64,000 bases of DNA from Pseudomonas azadiae (GTDB lineage: Bacteria > Pseudomonadota > Gammaproteobacteria > Pseudomonadales > Pseudomonadaceae): positions 372,001 to 436,000 of the forward strand of contig NZ_JAHSTY010000002.1 in assembly GCF_019145355.1 (NCBI RefSeq). The letters are read 5' to 3'. This document shows, piece after piece, positions 36,013 through 47,897 of the stretch. The notes below the pieces were generated by a model. That model worked only from the letters and a program-made list of their open reading frames with translations, was not told the origin of the DNA and made no database searches. Position numbers and translations under genes: made by a program. Positions within the stretch are counted from its first letter, which is position 1. The number at the start of each line of letters is the position of its first letter.

Positions 36013-36033
36013 TCTTTACGCCGTCTTTACGCC
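36013..36033 (+). promoter_or_regulatory. Direct repeat upstream of kdpF, KdpE-site candidate
   Basis: TCTTTACGCC occurs twice (36013-36022 and 36024-36033), spaced 11 bases, about one helical turn. OmpR/PhoB-type regulators such as KdpE bind direct repeats of this spacing, and the E. coli kdp site is also T-rich. It lies about 90 bases before kdpF. Confidence 0.45.
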
Positions 36034-36122
36034 CCGCCCGCTCCCTCGCTCTCGTTCCTTTACACCACTCCTGCGGACAATTGCCCCACACGCGGCACTC
36101 GCCGCTGAACGGAGAGACTTCC

Positions 36123-36212
36123 ATGAGTGTTCTGGACGGGGTGTCACTGCTATTGGCCGTGGCGCTGTTCATTTATCTGCTGGTTGCGCTGTTACGCGCG
36201 GATCGGAACTAG
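36123..36212 (+). CDS. kdpF: Potassium-transport ATPase small subunit KdpF
   Basis: 29 residues forming one membrane helix: MSVLDGVSLLLAVALFIYLL followed by a short polar end LRADRN. GGAGAG lies seven bases before the ATG. KdpF stabilises the KdpABC complex. Position directly before kdpA, with only ten bases between them, agrees with other pseudomonads. Confidence 0.93.
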   Translation: MSVLDGVSLLLAVALFIYLLVALLRADRN

Positions 36213-36222
36213 GAGCTGGGCC

Positions 36223-37923
36223 ATGCACAGTTATGACTATTGGCTGATCATCGCCTTCTTCGCGGTGGTGCTGGTGCCAGCGCCGTTCCTTGGGCGGTTC
36301 TACTACAAGGTGATGGAGGGGCAGCGCACCTGGCTCACCCCGGTGCTGGGCCCTGTGGAAAAAGCCTGTTATCGCCTGTCCGGCGTGAGCGAGCATCAGG
36401 AACAAAGCTGGCAGAAGTACATGCTGGCGTTGCTCGCGTTCAACCTCGCGGGCTTTTTGCTGTTGTTTGCGATCCTGTTGTTCCAAGACTATCTGCCACT
36501 GAACCCGCAGAAGTTGCCGGGCCAGGAATGGACGCTGGCCTTCAACACGGCGGTCAGTTTCATGACCAACACCAACTGGCAGTCCTACAGCGGTGAAGCG
36601 TCCCTGAGCTACCTCAGCCAGATGGCCGGCTTGACCGTGCAGAACTTCGTCAGTGCGGCCACCGGTCTTGCAGTGCTGGTCGCGTTATGCCGTGGGATCG
36701 GTCGCAAATCCGCCCAGACATTGGGTAACTTCTGGGTCGATATGACCCGCGCCACCCTCTACGGGCTGTTGCCGTTGTGCCTGGTGCTCGCGCTGTTCCT
36801 AGTGTGGCAGGGCGTACCGCAAACCTTCGCCCATTACGTTGATGCCGTGACAATGCAAGGCGTTGATCAGGTGATCCCCCTGGGCCCGGCGGCCAGCCAG
36901 ATTGCGATCAAGCAATTGGGCACCAACGGCGGTGGCTTCTTCGGCGTCAACTCGGCGCATCCGTTTGAAGACCCGACGGCCTGGGCCAACCTGTTTGAAG
37001 TGGCCTCGATCATCCTGATCCCGGTGGCGCTGGTGTTTACCTTCGGCCATTACGTCAAGGACCTGCGCCAGAGCCGCGCCATTCTTGGCTGCATGCTGGC
37101 GCTGTTCCTGATCGGCGGCGCGACCTCGCTGTGGTCCGAATACCAGCCCAACCCGACCCTGAACAACCCGGCCGTGGAGCAAACCGCGCCGCTGGAAGGC
37201 AAGGAAGCGCGCTTCGGCACCACCGGCACCGTGCTGTGGTCGGTGACCACGACGGCGGCGTCCAACGGTTCGGTCAACGGCATGCAGGACAGCCTCAGCC
37301 CCCTCAGCGGCATGGTGGCGATGGTCAACATGATGGTCGGCGAAGTGATCTTCGGCGGCGTCGGTGCCGGCATGTACGGCATGTTGCTCAATGTGTTGAT
37401 TGCGGTGTTCCTCGCCGGCCTGATGATCGGGCGTACCCCGGAATACTTGGGCAAGAAGCTGCAGGCCAAGGAAGTGCAACTGCTGGTGGTGACCCTGCTG
37501 GTGATGCCGGTTGGCGTGCTCGTGCTCGGTGCCATCGCCGCCAGCCTGCCTGGCCCGGCCGGCGCCATCAGTAACCCTGGGCCCCATGGCTTCAGCCAGT
37601 TGCTCTACGCCTACACCTCGGCCAGTGCCAACAACGGCTCGGCGTTCGGCGGTTTCAGCGCCAACACGCCGTTCCACAACCTGATGCTGGGCCTGGGCAT
37701 GTTGATCGGCCGCTTCGGCTACATCCTCCCGGTACTGGCCCTGGCCGGCAGCCTGGCGATGAAGAAGGGCGCACCCATCGGCCAGAACAGCTTCCCGACC
37801 CATGGTCCGCTGTTCGTGACCCTGTTGACCGTGACCATTTTGCTGGTGGGCGGCCTGACTTTCCTGCCGACGCTGGCGCTGGGCCCCATTGCTGAACATC
37901 TGAGCATGGCTGCCTCTAAATGA
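36223..37923 (+). CDS. kdpA: Potassium-transporting ATPase potassium-binding subunit
   Basis: Channel-like K+ subunit in the inner membrane, 566 residues and about ten helices (E. coli KdpA 557). Selectivity-filter-like stretches are seen as [29 protein letters not shown] and [13 protein letters not shown]. It starts at ATG 36223 with AGGAG upstream; the open frame to 36127 overlaps kdpF and is not used. The stop overlaps an ATG before kdpB. Confidence 0.98.
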   Translation: MHSYDYWLIIAFFAVVLVPAPFLGRFYYKVMEGQRTWLTPVLGPVEKACYRLSGVSEHQEQSWQKYMLALLAFNLAGFLLLFAILLFQDYLPLNPQKLPGQEWTLAFNTAVSFMTNTNWQSYSGEASLSYLSQMAGLTVQNFVSAATGLAVLVALCRGIGRKSAQTLGNFWVDMTRATLYGLLPLCLVLALFLVWQGVPQTFAHYVDAVTMQGVDQVIPLGPAASQIAIKQLGTNGGGFFGVNSAHPFEDPTAWANLFEVASIILIPVALVFTFGHYVKDLRQSRAILGCMLALFLIGGATSLWSEYQPNPTLNNPAVEQTAPLEGKEARFGTTGTVLWSVTTTAASNGSVNGMQDSLSPLSGMVAMVNMMVGEVIFGGVGAGMYGMLLNVLIAVFLAGLMIGRTPEYLGKKLQAKEVQLLVVTLLVMPVGVLVLGAIAASLPGPAGAISNPGPHGFSQLLYAYTSASANNGSAFGGFSANTPFHNLMLGLGMLIGRFGYILPVLALAGSLAMKKGAPIGQNSFPTHGPLFVTLLTVTILLVGGLTFLPTLALGPIAEHLSMAASK

Positions 37924-37943
37924 AGAGCCAAGGGGATATGAAA

Positions 37944-40001
<2,058 letters not shown>

Positions 40002-40015
40002 CCCAACCGTTCTTT

Positions 40016-40058
40016 GTAGTGAGCGGGCTCGCCCCGCGCTGGGCTGCGAAGCAGCCCC
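40016..40058 (+). repeat. REP-like element between kdpB and kdpC
   Basis: GTAGTGAGCGGGCTCGCCCC and GGGCTGC-GAA-GCAGCCC: a palindrome of the second REP type in this window (same kind as at 44227). The second part is a strong hairpin inside the operon that could tune kdpC levels or protect mRNA. Confidence 0.75.
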
Positions 40059-40100
40059 ATTGCAATACAGCGATGCACCCAATCCATTGAGGAATCCAAA

Positions 40101-40646
40101 ATGTCCAACATCATCCGCCCGGCCCTGAGCCTGCTGGTGCTCATGACCCTGATCACCGGCGTCGCCTACCCACTGGTGGTGACCAGCGTCGCCCAAGTCG
40201 CTTTCCCGGACCAGGCCAATGGCAGCCTGGTACGCGATGCCAGCGGCAAAGTGCGTGGCTCCAGCCTGATCGCCCAGGACTTCACCGGTGACGGCTGGTT
40301 CCACCCGCGCCCATCGGCCGGCGCTTTTGCGACGGTTTCCAGCAGCGCCAGTAACCTGGGGCCCAGCAACCCGGCGCTGGCCACACGCGTGTTCGATGAC
40401 GCGCACAAACAGTTAGTGCCCAGCCAGGGTCCGGTGCCCCTGGCATCGCTGACTACCTCCGGCAGCGGTCTTGATCCACACTTGCCACCGCAGGCGATTG
40501 CCTATCAACTGGCGCGGGTGGCTGCGGCGCGGAATGTGCCGGTGTCGAGCTTGCAACGGTTGCTCGATGAGCATATCGAAAGCCCGCTGGTGGGGCCGCC
40601 GGTGGTGAATGTGCTGGCGCTGAACATGGCTTTGGAACAGTTGTAG
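40101..40646 (+). CDS. kdpC: Potassium-transporting ATPase KdpC subunit
   Basis: 181 residues with one N-terminal membrane helix ([19 protein letters not shown]) and a periplasmic domain holding [27 protein letters not shown] and IAYQLARVA, all KdpC hallmarks. It sits with KdpA and KdpB and aids ATP binding or K+ affinity. GAGGAATCC precedes the ATG. 99 bases separate it from kdpB, filled by a REP-like palindrome; a BIME follows. Confidence 0.97.
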   Translation: MSNIIRPALSLLVLMTLITGVAYPLVVTSVAQVAFPDQANGSLVRDASGKVRGSSLIAQDFTGDGWFHPRPSAGAFATVSSSASNLGPSNPALATRVFDDAHKQLVPSQGPVPLASLTTSGSGLDPHLPPQAIAYQLARVAAARNVPVSSLQRLLDEHIESPLVGPPVVNVLALNMALEQL

Positions 40647-40651
40647 GCAGT

Positions 40652-40736
40652 GACACCGCCATCGCGGGCAAGCCCGGCTCCCACAAGGAAATGCATTCCA
40701 ACTGTGGGAGCCGGGCTTGCCCGCGATGGCGGCATC
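40652..40736. repeat. BIME between kdpC and kdpD
   Basis: CGCCATCGCGGGCAAGCCCG and its mirror CGGGCTTGCCCGCGATGGCG, with CTCCCACA/TGTGGGAG inside: a perfect inverted pair of REP elements of the first type. It may reduce read-through from kdpFABC into kdpDE. Confidence 0.9.
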
Positions 40737-40773
40737 AAAGACTCCATATAAACACCTGAAGGAACCCCACAGC

Positions 40774-43425
40774 ATGAGCGACTCCGGCCGCGCCGATGCC
40801 CTGTTAGCCGATCTGCCCCGCAACGGCCGTGGCCGGCTCAAAGTCTTCCTCGGCGCCGCGCCGGGCGTGGGCAAGACCTACGCCATGCTCCAGGCCGCCC
40901 ATGCGCAACTGCGCCAGGGCGTCAAATTGGTTGCCGGCGTGGTCGAGACCCACGGCCGCGCCGAAACCGAAGCCTTGCTCAGCGGCCTGCCGCAGCAACC
41001 CTTGCTGCGCAGTGAATACCGTGGCGTGTTGCTCGAAGAAATGGACCTCGACGGCCTGCTCGCTGCCAAGCCCAAGCTGGTGCTGGTCGACGAACTGGCG
41101 CACAGCAACGCCCCCGGCAGCCGCCACGAAAAGCGCTGGCAAGACATCCAGGAATTGCTCGCCGCCGGCATTAACGTATTCACCACCGTCAACGTCCAGC
41201 ACCTGGAAAGCCTCAACGACCAGGTGCGCGGCATCACTGGCGTACAGGTGCGCGAAACCTTGCCGGACTGGGTGCTGCAGGAAGCCGACGAACTGCTGCT
41301 GATCGACCTGCCGTCCCGCGAGTTGCTCGAGCGCCTGCGCGACGGCAAGGTCTACGTGCCGGAACAGGCCCGCGCGGCCATCGATGCATTCTTTACCCAG
41401 ACCAACCTCATGGCCTTGCGCGAGTTGGCGATGCAAACCGCCGCCGCTCATGTCGATGACGATTTGGCCCAAGGTTACCGCCAACTCGGCCAGGCCGCGC
41501 CGGCGGTGCGCGGACGCTTGCTGGTCGGGGTGGACGGCGATGCGCAGGCCGAGCGCCTGGTGCGCCACGCCAGCCGCGTCGCCCAGCGCCGGCATTTGCC
41601 GTGGAGCCTGGTGCATATCGATAACGGCCGTGCACGGGATGAACAGTCGCGGTCGCGCCTGCAAGCTGCCCAGCAGTTGGCCGAACGCCTGGGCGGCGAG
41701 GTGGTGTTGCTGCGCGCGGGGGAGGTCGCCAAGACGCTGATCCAGCATGCGCGCGAACGTCGCGCCAGCCTGCTGCTGGTGGGGCAGTCGAGGATGGGTT
41801 GGCGGCGTCGGCTGTTCGGTGGCGGCCTGGCCGCGCGGTTGCTGCGCAGTGCGCGCGGCCTGGAAATCAACGTCCTCGACAGCGATGATACTCCCGCACC
41901 GCCACGCATGCCGCAGGTGCGTGGGCTGGTGTGGTTCGACTATGGGCTGGCGGTGCTGGCGACGGTGGTTGCGGCGGCGGTGGCCTGGGCGGTGTCCAGC
42001 GTCTTGCCGCTGCCGAATATCTCGCTGGTGTTTCTGGCGGCCGTTTTGCTGGTGGCGGTGCGCAGCAGCCTGGGGCCGTCGCTGGTGTGCGCGGCGTTGT
42101 CGTTCATGACCTATGACTTCCTGTTTATCCCGCCGAATTTTTCCTTCGCCATCCAGCGCGAAGAAGATGTACTGACCCTGCTGTTCTTCCTGCTCATGGC
42201 GGCGTTGACCGGCAACCTCGCCGCCCGCCAGCGTCGTCAGTTGCAGGCGTTGCGCGACACTCAGGAAGAAACCAGCGAACTGCTCGACCTGTCACGCAAA
42301 CTCACCGCCGCTACCGACCGGCAGGCGGTCGTCAGCGCCGCAGCCCATCACTTGGAAGGCTGGAGCGACCTGGACCTGTGCCTGGTCAATCGCGACGGCC
42401 AGGGCGGCTGGACGATCGAGACCGGCGGCCCGCTGACCCTCACCGACGCCGAGCGCGCCGCCGCCGATTGGGCCTGGCAACATGACCAGCCGGCGGGCAA
42501 GGGCACCGGTACCTTGCCGCTCGGGCGTTGGTGGTGGTGGCCGCTGTCGGGCGAAGAGGGGCCGATGGGTTTGCTCGGTGTCAGTCCCAAACCCGGCCTG
42601 GAGTTGAGCGGCCAGCGCCGTCGCTTGCTGACGGCCTTGAGCCAACCTCTGGCCCAGGCGCTGGCACGCGCGCAGCTGGCCCAGGAGCTGGAGTCGGCAC
42701 GGCTGCACGGTGAAACCGAGCAACTGCGCAGCGCTTTACTGGCCTCGGTATCCCACGATTTGCGCACGCCGCTGACCTCCATGCGCGGCAGCATCGACAG
42801 CCTGCTGGCCCTTGGCGAAGCCATTCCGTTGGAAGATCGCCGCGAGCTGCTTGAAGGCACCCGCGATGAGGCCGAGCGTCTGGACCGCTATATCCAGAAC
42901 TTGCTCGACATGACCCGCCTTGGCCATGGCGCGTTGAAATTGGCGCGGGATTGGGTGTCGCCGGGTGATATCGTCGGCAGCGCCCTCGGCCGCCTGCGCG
43001 CGGTGCTGGCGCCGTTGCGGGTGAGTACCGACGTGCCGCCTGAGTTGCCGTTGTTGTATGTGCATGCCGCGTTGATCGAGCAGGCACTGGTCAATGTGCT
43101 GGAAAACGCCGCACGGTTTTCGCCGCTGCAGGGCCGCCTGCAACTGAGCGCCGGCGTCAGCGAAGATCAGTTGTTCTTCGCGGTGGCCGACGAGGGGCCG
43201 GGCATTCCGGAGGACGAGCGCGCGAAGATCTTCGATATGTTCTACACCGCTGCGCGAGGCGACCGGGGCGGGCAGGGCACCGGCCTGGGCCTGGCGATCT
43301 GCCAGGGCATGGTCGGTGCCCACGGTGGGCATATCCGCGTGGCCGACGGCATTGACGGGCGCGGCACCTGCATCACGTTGTTCCTGCCGTTGCCGACCCA
43401 GCCTGGCCTGGAGCGCGAGGCATGA
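40774..43425 (+). CDS. kdpD: Osmosensitive K+ sensor histidine kinase
   Basis: 883 residues (E. coli 894). Order: KdpD N-terminal domain with Walker A GAAPGVGKT (27-35), a universal stress protein domain (about 245-370), four helices (about 395-500), a GAF-like region, then HisKA with His661 in SVSHDLRTPLTSM and HATPase motifs NVLENAARFSP, DEGPGIP and GTGLGLAI. It senses K+ limitation and c-di-AMP or K+ in other bacteria and phosphorylates KdpE. ATG 40774 has GAAGGA ten bases upstream; the frame before it runs through the BIME and is not used. Confidence 0.97.
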   Translation: MSDSGRADALLADLPRNGRGRLKVFLGAAPGVGKTYAMLQAAHAQLRQGVKLVAGVVETHGRAETEALLSGLPQQPLLRSEYRGVLLEEMDLDGLLAAKPKLVLVDELAHSNAPGSRHEKRWQDIQELLAAGINVFTTVNVQHLESLNDQVRGITGVQVRETLPDWVLQEADELLLIDLPSRELLERLRDGKVYVPEQARAAIDAFFTQTNLMALRELAMQTAAAHVDDDLAQGYRQLGQAAPAVRGRLLVGVDGDAQAERLVRHASRVAQRRHLPWSLVHIDNGRARDEQSRSRLQAAQQLAERLGGEVVLLRAGEVAKTLIQHARERRASLLLVGQSRMGWRRRLFGGGLAARLLRSARGLEINVLDSDDTPAPPRMPQVRGLVWFDYGLAVLATVVAAAVAWAVSSVLPLPNISLVFLAAVLLVAVRSSLGPSLVCAALSFMTYDFLFIPPNFSFAIQREEDVLTLLFFLLMAALTGNLAARQRRQLQALRDTQEETSELLDLSRKLTAATDRQAVVSAAAHHLEGWSDLDLCLVNRDGQGGWTIETGGPLTLTDAERAAADWAWQHDQPAGKGTGTLPLGRWWWWPLSGEEGPMGLLGVSPKPGLELSGQRRRLLTALSQPLAQALARAQLAQELESARLHGETEQLRSALLASVSHDLRTPLTSMRGSIDSLLALGEAIPLEDRRELLEGTRDEAERLDRYIQNLLDMTRLGHGALKLARDWVSPGDIVGSALGRLRAVLAPLRVSTDVPPELPLLYVHAALIEQALVNVLENAARFSPLQGRLQLSAGVSEDQLFFAVADEGPGIPEDERAKIFDMFYTAARGDRGGQGTGLGLAICQGMVGAHGGHIRVADGIDGRGTCITLFLPLPTQPGLEREA

Positions 43426-43462
43426 GCTACCCTGGGTTCTTCACGGATTTTGATGGAACACC

Positions 43463-44152
43463 ATGAGCCAGACCGCGACGATTTTGGTCATTGATGACGA
43501 ACCGCAGATCCGCAAATTCTTGCGCATCAGCCTGGCCTCCCAAGGCTACAAGGTGATCGAAGCCGGCACTGGCACCGAAGGGTTGGCCCAAGCCGCACTG
43601 AGCAAGCCGGACCTGCTGGTGCTCGACCTTGGCCTGCCGGACATGGATGGCCAGCAGGTGCTGCGCGAATTTCGCGAATGGTCGACGGTGCCGGTGCTGG
43701 TGCTGTCGGTACGGGCCAGCGAAGGGCAAAAGGTCGAGGCCCTCGACGGCGGCGCCAATGACTACGTGACCAAGCCTTTTGGCATTCAGGAATTCCTGGC
43801 CCGGGTGCGCGCGTTGCTGCGCCAGGCGCCGGCCGGTGAAGCCCAGGAAGCGGCCTTGCGGTTTGGCCCCTTGACGGTGGACCTGGCCTATCGCCGGGTG
43901 CTGCTGGACGGTGCCGAAGTGGCGCTGACACGCAAGGAGTACGCCGTGCTCGCACAGCTCGCTCGGCACCCAGGGCGAGTGATTACGCAGCAACAATTGC
44001 TCAAGGACATCTGGGGGCCGACCCATACCGAGGACAGCCACTATCTGCGCATTGTGGTGGGGCATCTGCGGCAGAAACTGGCGGATGATCCGACGCAGCC
44101 GCGGTTTATCGTGACCGAGGCGGGGGTGGGGTATCGGTTGTTAAGTGCCTGA
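43463..44152 (+). CDS. kdpE: Response regulator of the kdp operon
   Basis: 229 residues, OmpR/PhoB type. Receiver domain with acidic pocket DDEP (11-14), phospho-acceptor Asp55 in LLVLDLGLPD and the Lys of TKPFG; winged-helix output domain with LTRKEYAVLAQLARHPG and the final VRYL-like GVGYRLLS. It acts on the kdpF promoter, where a direct repeat 11 bases apart is seen. Starts 37 bases after kdpD. Confidence 0.97.
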   Translation: MSQTATILVIDDEPQIRKFLRISLASQGYKVIEAGTGTEGLAQAALSKPDLLVLDLGLPDMDGQQVLREFREWSTVPVLVLSVRASEGQKVEALDGGANDYVTKPFGIQEFLARVRALLRQAPAGEAQEAALRFGPLTVDLAYRRVLLDGAEVALTRKEYAVLAQLARHPGRVITQQQLLKDIWGPTHTEDSHYLRIVVGHLRQKLADDPTQPRFIVTEAGVGYRLLSA

Positions 44153-44226
44153 GTGGGGCTGTGCTTGAACTGGCCTGCGATAGGCATGGGTGTCTACACA
44201 ATTTTCAACGGCTGACAAATCTCCCT

Positions 44227-44358
44227 GTAGTGAGCGGGCTTGTCCCGCGCTGGGCGGCGAAGCCGCCCCAAACCAGGCGACCTGATTCTATCTGGACTCG
44301 CGGTGGCTTTATGTTTGGGGCCGCTTCGCGCCCAGCGCGGGACAAGCCCGCTCACTAC
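44227..44358. repeat. Inverted pair of REP elements, second type
   Basis: GTAGTGAGCGGGCTTGTCCC at 44227 and its exact complement GGGACAAGCCCGCTCACTAC ending at 44358, each followed inward by TGGGCGGCGAAGCCGCCCC-like hairpins (right copy slightly different). It fills the gap between convergent kdpE and the patatin gene and may end both transcripts. Confidence 0.88.
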
Positions 44359-44381
44359 AAAAATGTGTAACACGCAAAATC

Positions 44382-45419
44382 TCAGCCTTGCTCACTTTCA
44401 TAGCGATCCAGCGTATCACTGGCAATCTCCCGCCCCAGCGCGATCAACTCCGGCGCCTTGTAGAACTCGAAAAACCGGCACACGCGCTTGGGCACGTTGA
44501 TCAGTACATCCGGCGGGTAGCCGGCGATCTTGTACTGCGCCAGCGAGGTCTGCATCACCTCGAAGCTCTGGTTGATCAGGTCCAGCAGTGACGCCGGGCC
44601 GACGTTGTCGATGATGAACGACCCGGTCGCCGACTTCGGCGCGCCGGGTTTTTCCGGTGCGGCGGCGGGTTGTTGGGATTCCGGCTCGGCGGACTCCAGC
44701 CACGGGTTGATCTCCGCGGCCTGGGCCTCCAGTGCCTCTTGCTCCAGCTTCATCAGCTGTTCGGCCTGCTTGCGGCGAAACGGCAGGTGCGATCCCAGGG
44801 ATTTGGCCAGGTTGTTGAAGCGACTCTTGAACGCCGGCGGGCGCTGGATCACCGGTAACTGGTAGTGTTTCTGGTTGGTGGCGTTGAGGTTGACCGCGAT
44901 GATCAAATCGCAATGGCTCGACACCACCGGCACGATGGGCAGCGGGTTGAGCAGGCCGCCGTCCACCAACATGCGGTTGCCTTGCATCACCGGGGTAAAC
45001 AGGCTGGGAATCGCCGCCGATGCGCGCATGGCCTGATGCAGGCAGCCTTCCTGGAACCAGATTTCCTGTTGGTTGGTCAGGTCGGTGGCGACGGCGGTGT
45101 AGGGAATGCGCAGTTCTTCGATGTTGATCTCGCCGACGATCTTGCGGATCTGCCCGAAGACCTTTTCGCCGCGAATCGCCCCCAGGCGGAAACTCACGTC
45201 CACCAGGCGCAGTACATCGAGGTAGTCGAGGCTTTCGATCCAGTTGCGGTATTCATCCAGCTTGCCGGCGGCGTAGATCCCGCCCACCACGGCGCCCATC
45301 GAACAGCCAGCGATACAGGCGATGTCATAGCCGCGCCGTTCTATCTCTTCGATCACCCCGATATGGGCGTAGCCCCGGGCCCCGCCGGAACCCAGCACCA
45401 AGGCAACACGCTTTTTCAT
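44382..45419 (-). CDS. Patatin-like phospholipase (RssA-like)
   Basis: 345 residues. Catalytic features: oxyanion loop GSGGARG (10-16), nucleophile Ser40 in GCSMG, and Asp153 in DGGLLNPLP, so the Ser-Asp dyad is complete. A Pro/Ala-rich insert (about 250-275) precedes a C-terminal part ending DRYESEQG. It likely hydrolyses membrane lipids in the cytoplasm; it lacks a signal peptide. Start ATG 45419 (MKKRVALVLG) is the family start, with GGGGAG further upstream; the frame goes on to 45479 without support. Convergent to kdpE. Confidence 0.9.
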   Translation of the reverse strand: MKKRVALVLGSGGARGYAHIGVIEEIERRGYDIACIAGCSMGAVVGGIYAAGKLDEYRNWIESLDYLDVLRLVDVSFRLGAIRGEKVFGQIRKIVGEINIEELRIPYTAVATDLTNQQEIWFQEGCLHQAMRASAAIPSLFTPVMQGNRMLVDGGLLNPLPIVPVVSSHCDLIIAVNLNATNQKHYQLPVIQRPPAFKSRFNNLAKSLGSHLPFRRKQAEQLMKLEQEALEAQAAEINPWLESAEPESQQPAAAPEKPGAPKSATGSFIIDNVGPASLLDLINQSFEVMQTSLAQYKIAGYPPDVLINVPKRVCRFFEFYKAPELIALGREIASDTLDRYESEQG

Positions 45420-45651
45420 GGTCGATTTACTCCCCAAAAACAGGTGCCCACAATGCACCCATTGAGGGGGTGGCTTCAATCGTCGCGGGGTCCCACAATA
45501 TTATTCCGGGATAGCCGTGGTGCTCGGGTATGCTTGGCGATGCTTGGGCCAATAGGTACTGTCAATTTCGGGCTCGGACAAGGCACTTTTCCCTGTAGGC
45601 AACGTCTACAACGTACGACTGTTTCTTCTTTTTTATTTTGAGGTGTCATCA

Positions 45652-45930
45652 ATGAAAGCCTGGATGTGTGTGCCTGTGATCATGCTGGCGCTGGCCGGTT
45701 GTGCCGGTAAAACCGCGTACCGCGACAGCTGCGGCAGCCAATTGGACGCCGCCTGGAAAGAACTCGACCTGGCCAAGGCCGAAGGGTTTGCCGGCACCGT
45801 GAGCTACTCTAAAGCACTCTCATTGTTGACGGGTGCCAAGACCCAGCAACAATTTGAAGCGTTTGAAGGCTGCTCAAACAAGGCCGAGAAAGCACGGTTC
45901 TATATTCGTGAGTCGCGCGCCGGGCGTTGA
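45652..45930 (+). CDS. Small lipoprotein of unknown function
   Basis: 92 residues. The signal ends with lipobox LAGC (Cys near 19), followed by a short helical domain with four repeats of acidic and basic helices (AWKELDLAKAEGF, ALSLLTGAKTQQQFE, GCSNKAEKARFYI). Two more cysteines (DSC, GCS) may pair. GAGG lies eight bases before the ATG at 45652; GTG 45643 overlaps that site. Widely seen in Pseudomonas; no function known to me. Confidence 0.78.
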   Translation: MKAWMCVPVIMLALAGCAGKTAYRDSCGSQLDAAWKELDLAKAEGFAGTVSYSKALSLLTGAKTQQQFEAFEGCSNKAEKARFYIRESRAGR

Positions 45931-45974
45931 CCTAGAGTGGTGAGCAGGATTTTTCATCAGAGAGTGGGGGCAGG

Positions 45975-46736
45975 ATGTCAGCGTTGGTCGATCAGTTAGT
46001 CGCTCAGGTCATTGGCCTGGAAGTAGGGTTACTGAGCTGCCAGGCTCGCCTCGCCGCCGTCACCGACGATGAAGCCCTGCATGATCTGCGCACCACGGTG
46101 CGCCGGCTGCGCAGCTTGTTGCGCCCCTTGCGCGGGTTGCCGGGGGTGGAACAGCTTGAGTCGTGCGCCAGCGCGGTCGGCCAATTGACGACGCCGCTAC
46201 GTGACCGCGAGGTGCTGGCGGCGTATTTGCACCAGCATGGCCATCACGAGGCCGCTGACCGGCGCCTGCGTCTGCAGCCCGATGCCTATCGCCAGGTGGC
46301 GCAAAGCCCGGAGCTCGCGCATCTGCTGCTGATCCTCGATGCTTTCCCACGGTTTGTCCGTGCCTGCGAACACCAGAAGTTGCTCAAGGGCCTGCGCTCG
46401 CGTATCGAAAAGCGTTTGGCCAAGCAATGGCAGAAACTCGATGAAGCCTTGGAAGATCCCGACCATGATCGCCACCGCCTGCGTTTGCTGATCAAGCGCG
46501 TGCGCTACGCCGCCGAGGCCTACCCCGCATTGAACAGGTTGCCCGCCAACGCCATGTCGCACCTGAAAAAAGCCCAAGGTGCGCTGGGCGATTGGCACGA
46601 CTGCTGGCAATGGTTGGCCCAGGCCGAGCACCAGGCGGATCTGCAACCTTGCGTTGCGGTGTGGCACCGCACCATGGCCAAGGCCGAGCGCCAGGCGGAT
46701 CGGGTGCTGGATAAACTCAGCCGCGACTGTTTCTGA
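45975..46736 (+). CDS. CHAD-domain protein
   Basis: 253 residues of the CHAD domain: conserved basic helices ALHDLRTTVRRLRSLL (about 33-48) and HRLRLLIKRVRYAAEAY (about 170-187), and ALGDWHDCWQW near 205. CHAD domains bind polyphosphate through these Arg/Lys/His rows. No CYTH domain is fused. It begins 44 bases after the lipoprotein gene; likely cytoplasmic and perhaps associated with polyphosphate granules. Confidence 0.85.
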   Translation: MSALVDQLVAQVIGLEVGLLSCQARLAAVTDDEALHDLRTTVRRLRSLLRPLRGLPGVEQLESCASAVGQLTTPLRDREVLAAYLHQHGHHEAADRRLRLQPDAYRQVAQSPELAHLLLILDAFPRFVRACEHQKLLKGLRSRIEKRLAKQWQKLDEALEDPDHDRHRLRLLIKRVRYAAEAYPALNRLPANAMSHLKKAQGALGDWHDCWQWLAQAEHQADLQPCVAVWHRTMAKAERQADRVLDKLSRDCF

Positions 46737-46825
46737 GCGGGTCCGGCTTTTGGCCGGATAAACGCTGTACCTGGCGGGCCCGATGGTTAATATCTCCCAT
46801 CTGTTCTCTTTGATGTGAGACCGCC

Positions 46826-47623
46826 ATGCGCTTTAGTGATTTGCTCGACGCCGCCCGTAGCAACCCGCTGGACGTCACCATCCCCGCCGAATGGGCCCAG
46901 GGTCGCGCGACCTTTGGTGGCCTGGTTGCCGCCTTGCAGTACGAAGCCCTGCGTGCCCAGGTGCCGGCCGATCGCCCATTGCGCTCGCTGGCAATCACCT
47001 TTGTCGGCCCGGTAGCGCCGGACGTTCCCGCCAGTTATCAAGTCGAAGTGCTGCGAGAAGGCAAGGCCGTCAGCCAGTTGCTCGGTCGGGTGGTACAGAA
47101 CGGTGAAGTGGCGACGCTGGTACAAGCCAGCTTCGGCGCGCCCCGAGCATCGGAAATTGCGGTCGAGAATGAAGCACCACCGGTGTTCAAACACTGGGAT
47201 GAGTGCCAGGAACTGCCCTACATCAAGGGCGTCACTCCCGAGTTCATGCGCCACTTGGCAATGCGCTGGAGCGTCGGCGGCTTGCCGTTCACCGGGAATA
47301 AATCCCGCGACATGGGCGGTTGGGTGCGTTTGCGAGGGGATGTCAAAGAAGAGCCGCTGACCGAGGCGCACATCCTCGCCCTGGTCGATGCCTGGCCGCC
47401 GGCCTTGCTGCCGCACCTGAAAAAGCCGGCACCGGGCAGCACGTTGACCTGGACCATAGAATTCATCCAGCCCCTGCAAGCCCTCACGACACTCGACTGG
47501 TGCCAGTACCACGTCATTATCGAGCACGCCCGCGACGGTTACGGCCACGCCGCTGCCTCACTTTGGAGCCCGACCGGCGAACTGATCGCCCTTAGCCGCC
47601 AGACCGTGGTGGTCTTTGCCTGA
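46826..47623 (+). CDS. Acyl-CoA thioesterase-like double hot-dog protein
   Basis: 265 residues with two hot-dog repeats as in TesB-like thioesterases: TFGGLVAALQYEAL and LAITFVGPVAPD in the first half, GGWVRLRGD and DWCQYHVIIEHARDGYG with ALSRQTVVVFA in the second. It should cleave acyl-CoA or related thioesters; the substrate is not apparent. TGTGAGACC precedes the ATG. Convergent with the small membrane protein gene 25 bases downstream. Confidence 0.85.
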   Translation: MRFSDLLDAARSNPLDVTIPAEWAQGRATFGGLVAALQYEALRAQVPADRPLRSLAITFVGPVAPDVPASYQVEVLREGKAVSQLLGRVVQNGEVATLVQASFGAPRASEIAVENEAPPVFKHWDECQELPYIKGVTPEFMRHLAMRWSVGGLPFTGNKSRDMGGWVRLRGDVKEEPLTEAHILALVDAWPPALLPHLKKPAPGSTLTWTIEFIQPLQALTTLDWCQYHVIIEHARDGYGHAAASLWSPTGELIALSRQTVVVFA

Positions 47624-47648
47624 CCTTAGTGTCGGGTGGCGCTGCTGT

Positions 47649-47897
47649 TCAACACAAAGCGGTCTGTGCTTCGACGCGATGACCCTGCCGCTGCAACGCC
47701 AGGCCAGCCAGGATGCCGACAATGCCTACGGCAATACTGGCGGGGCTGAGGCTGAATACCCCGGATACGATCAACAGAAACCCGATGACGAACAGCGGCA
47801 CGGCAATCAGGCGCAAAGCCTGGTTGGTCGGGTGCTGGTGGTTCTGCGGGTGGGTACGCCATTGCCAGGCGGGGAGATTGGGGTGACGTTTGCCCAT
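47649..47897 (-). CDS. Small two-helix membrane protein
   Basis: 82 residues. A soluble N-terminus (MGKRHPNLPAWQWRTHP) is followed by two helices: LRLIAVPLFVIGFLLIVSG and PASIAVGIVGILAGLAL. The ATG at 47897 has AGAGG upstream on the - strand. I do not know a function. The following stretch to 48114 (217 bases) shows no further gene. Confidence 0.7.
   Translation of the reverse strand: MGKRHPNLPAWQWRTHPQNHQHPTNQALRLIAVPLFVIGFLLIVSGVFSLSPASIAVGIVGILAGLALQRQGHRVEAQTALC

Noticed and set aside
40652..40736. Palindromes at 35868, 40652, 44227 and 63791 as CRISPR repeats or attachment sites
   Set aside because: They occur as inverted pairs in gaps without regular spacers, which is the REP/BIME pattern.
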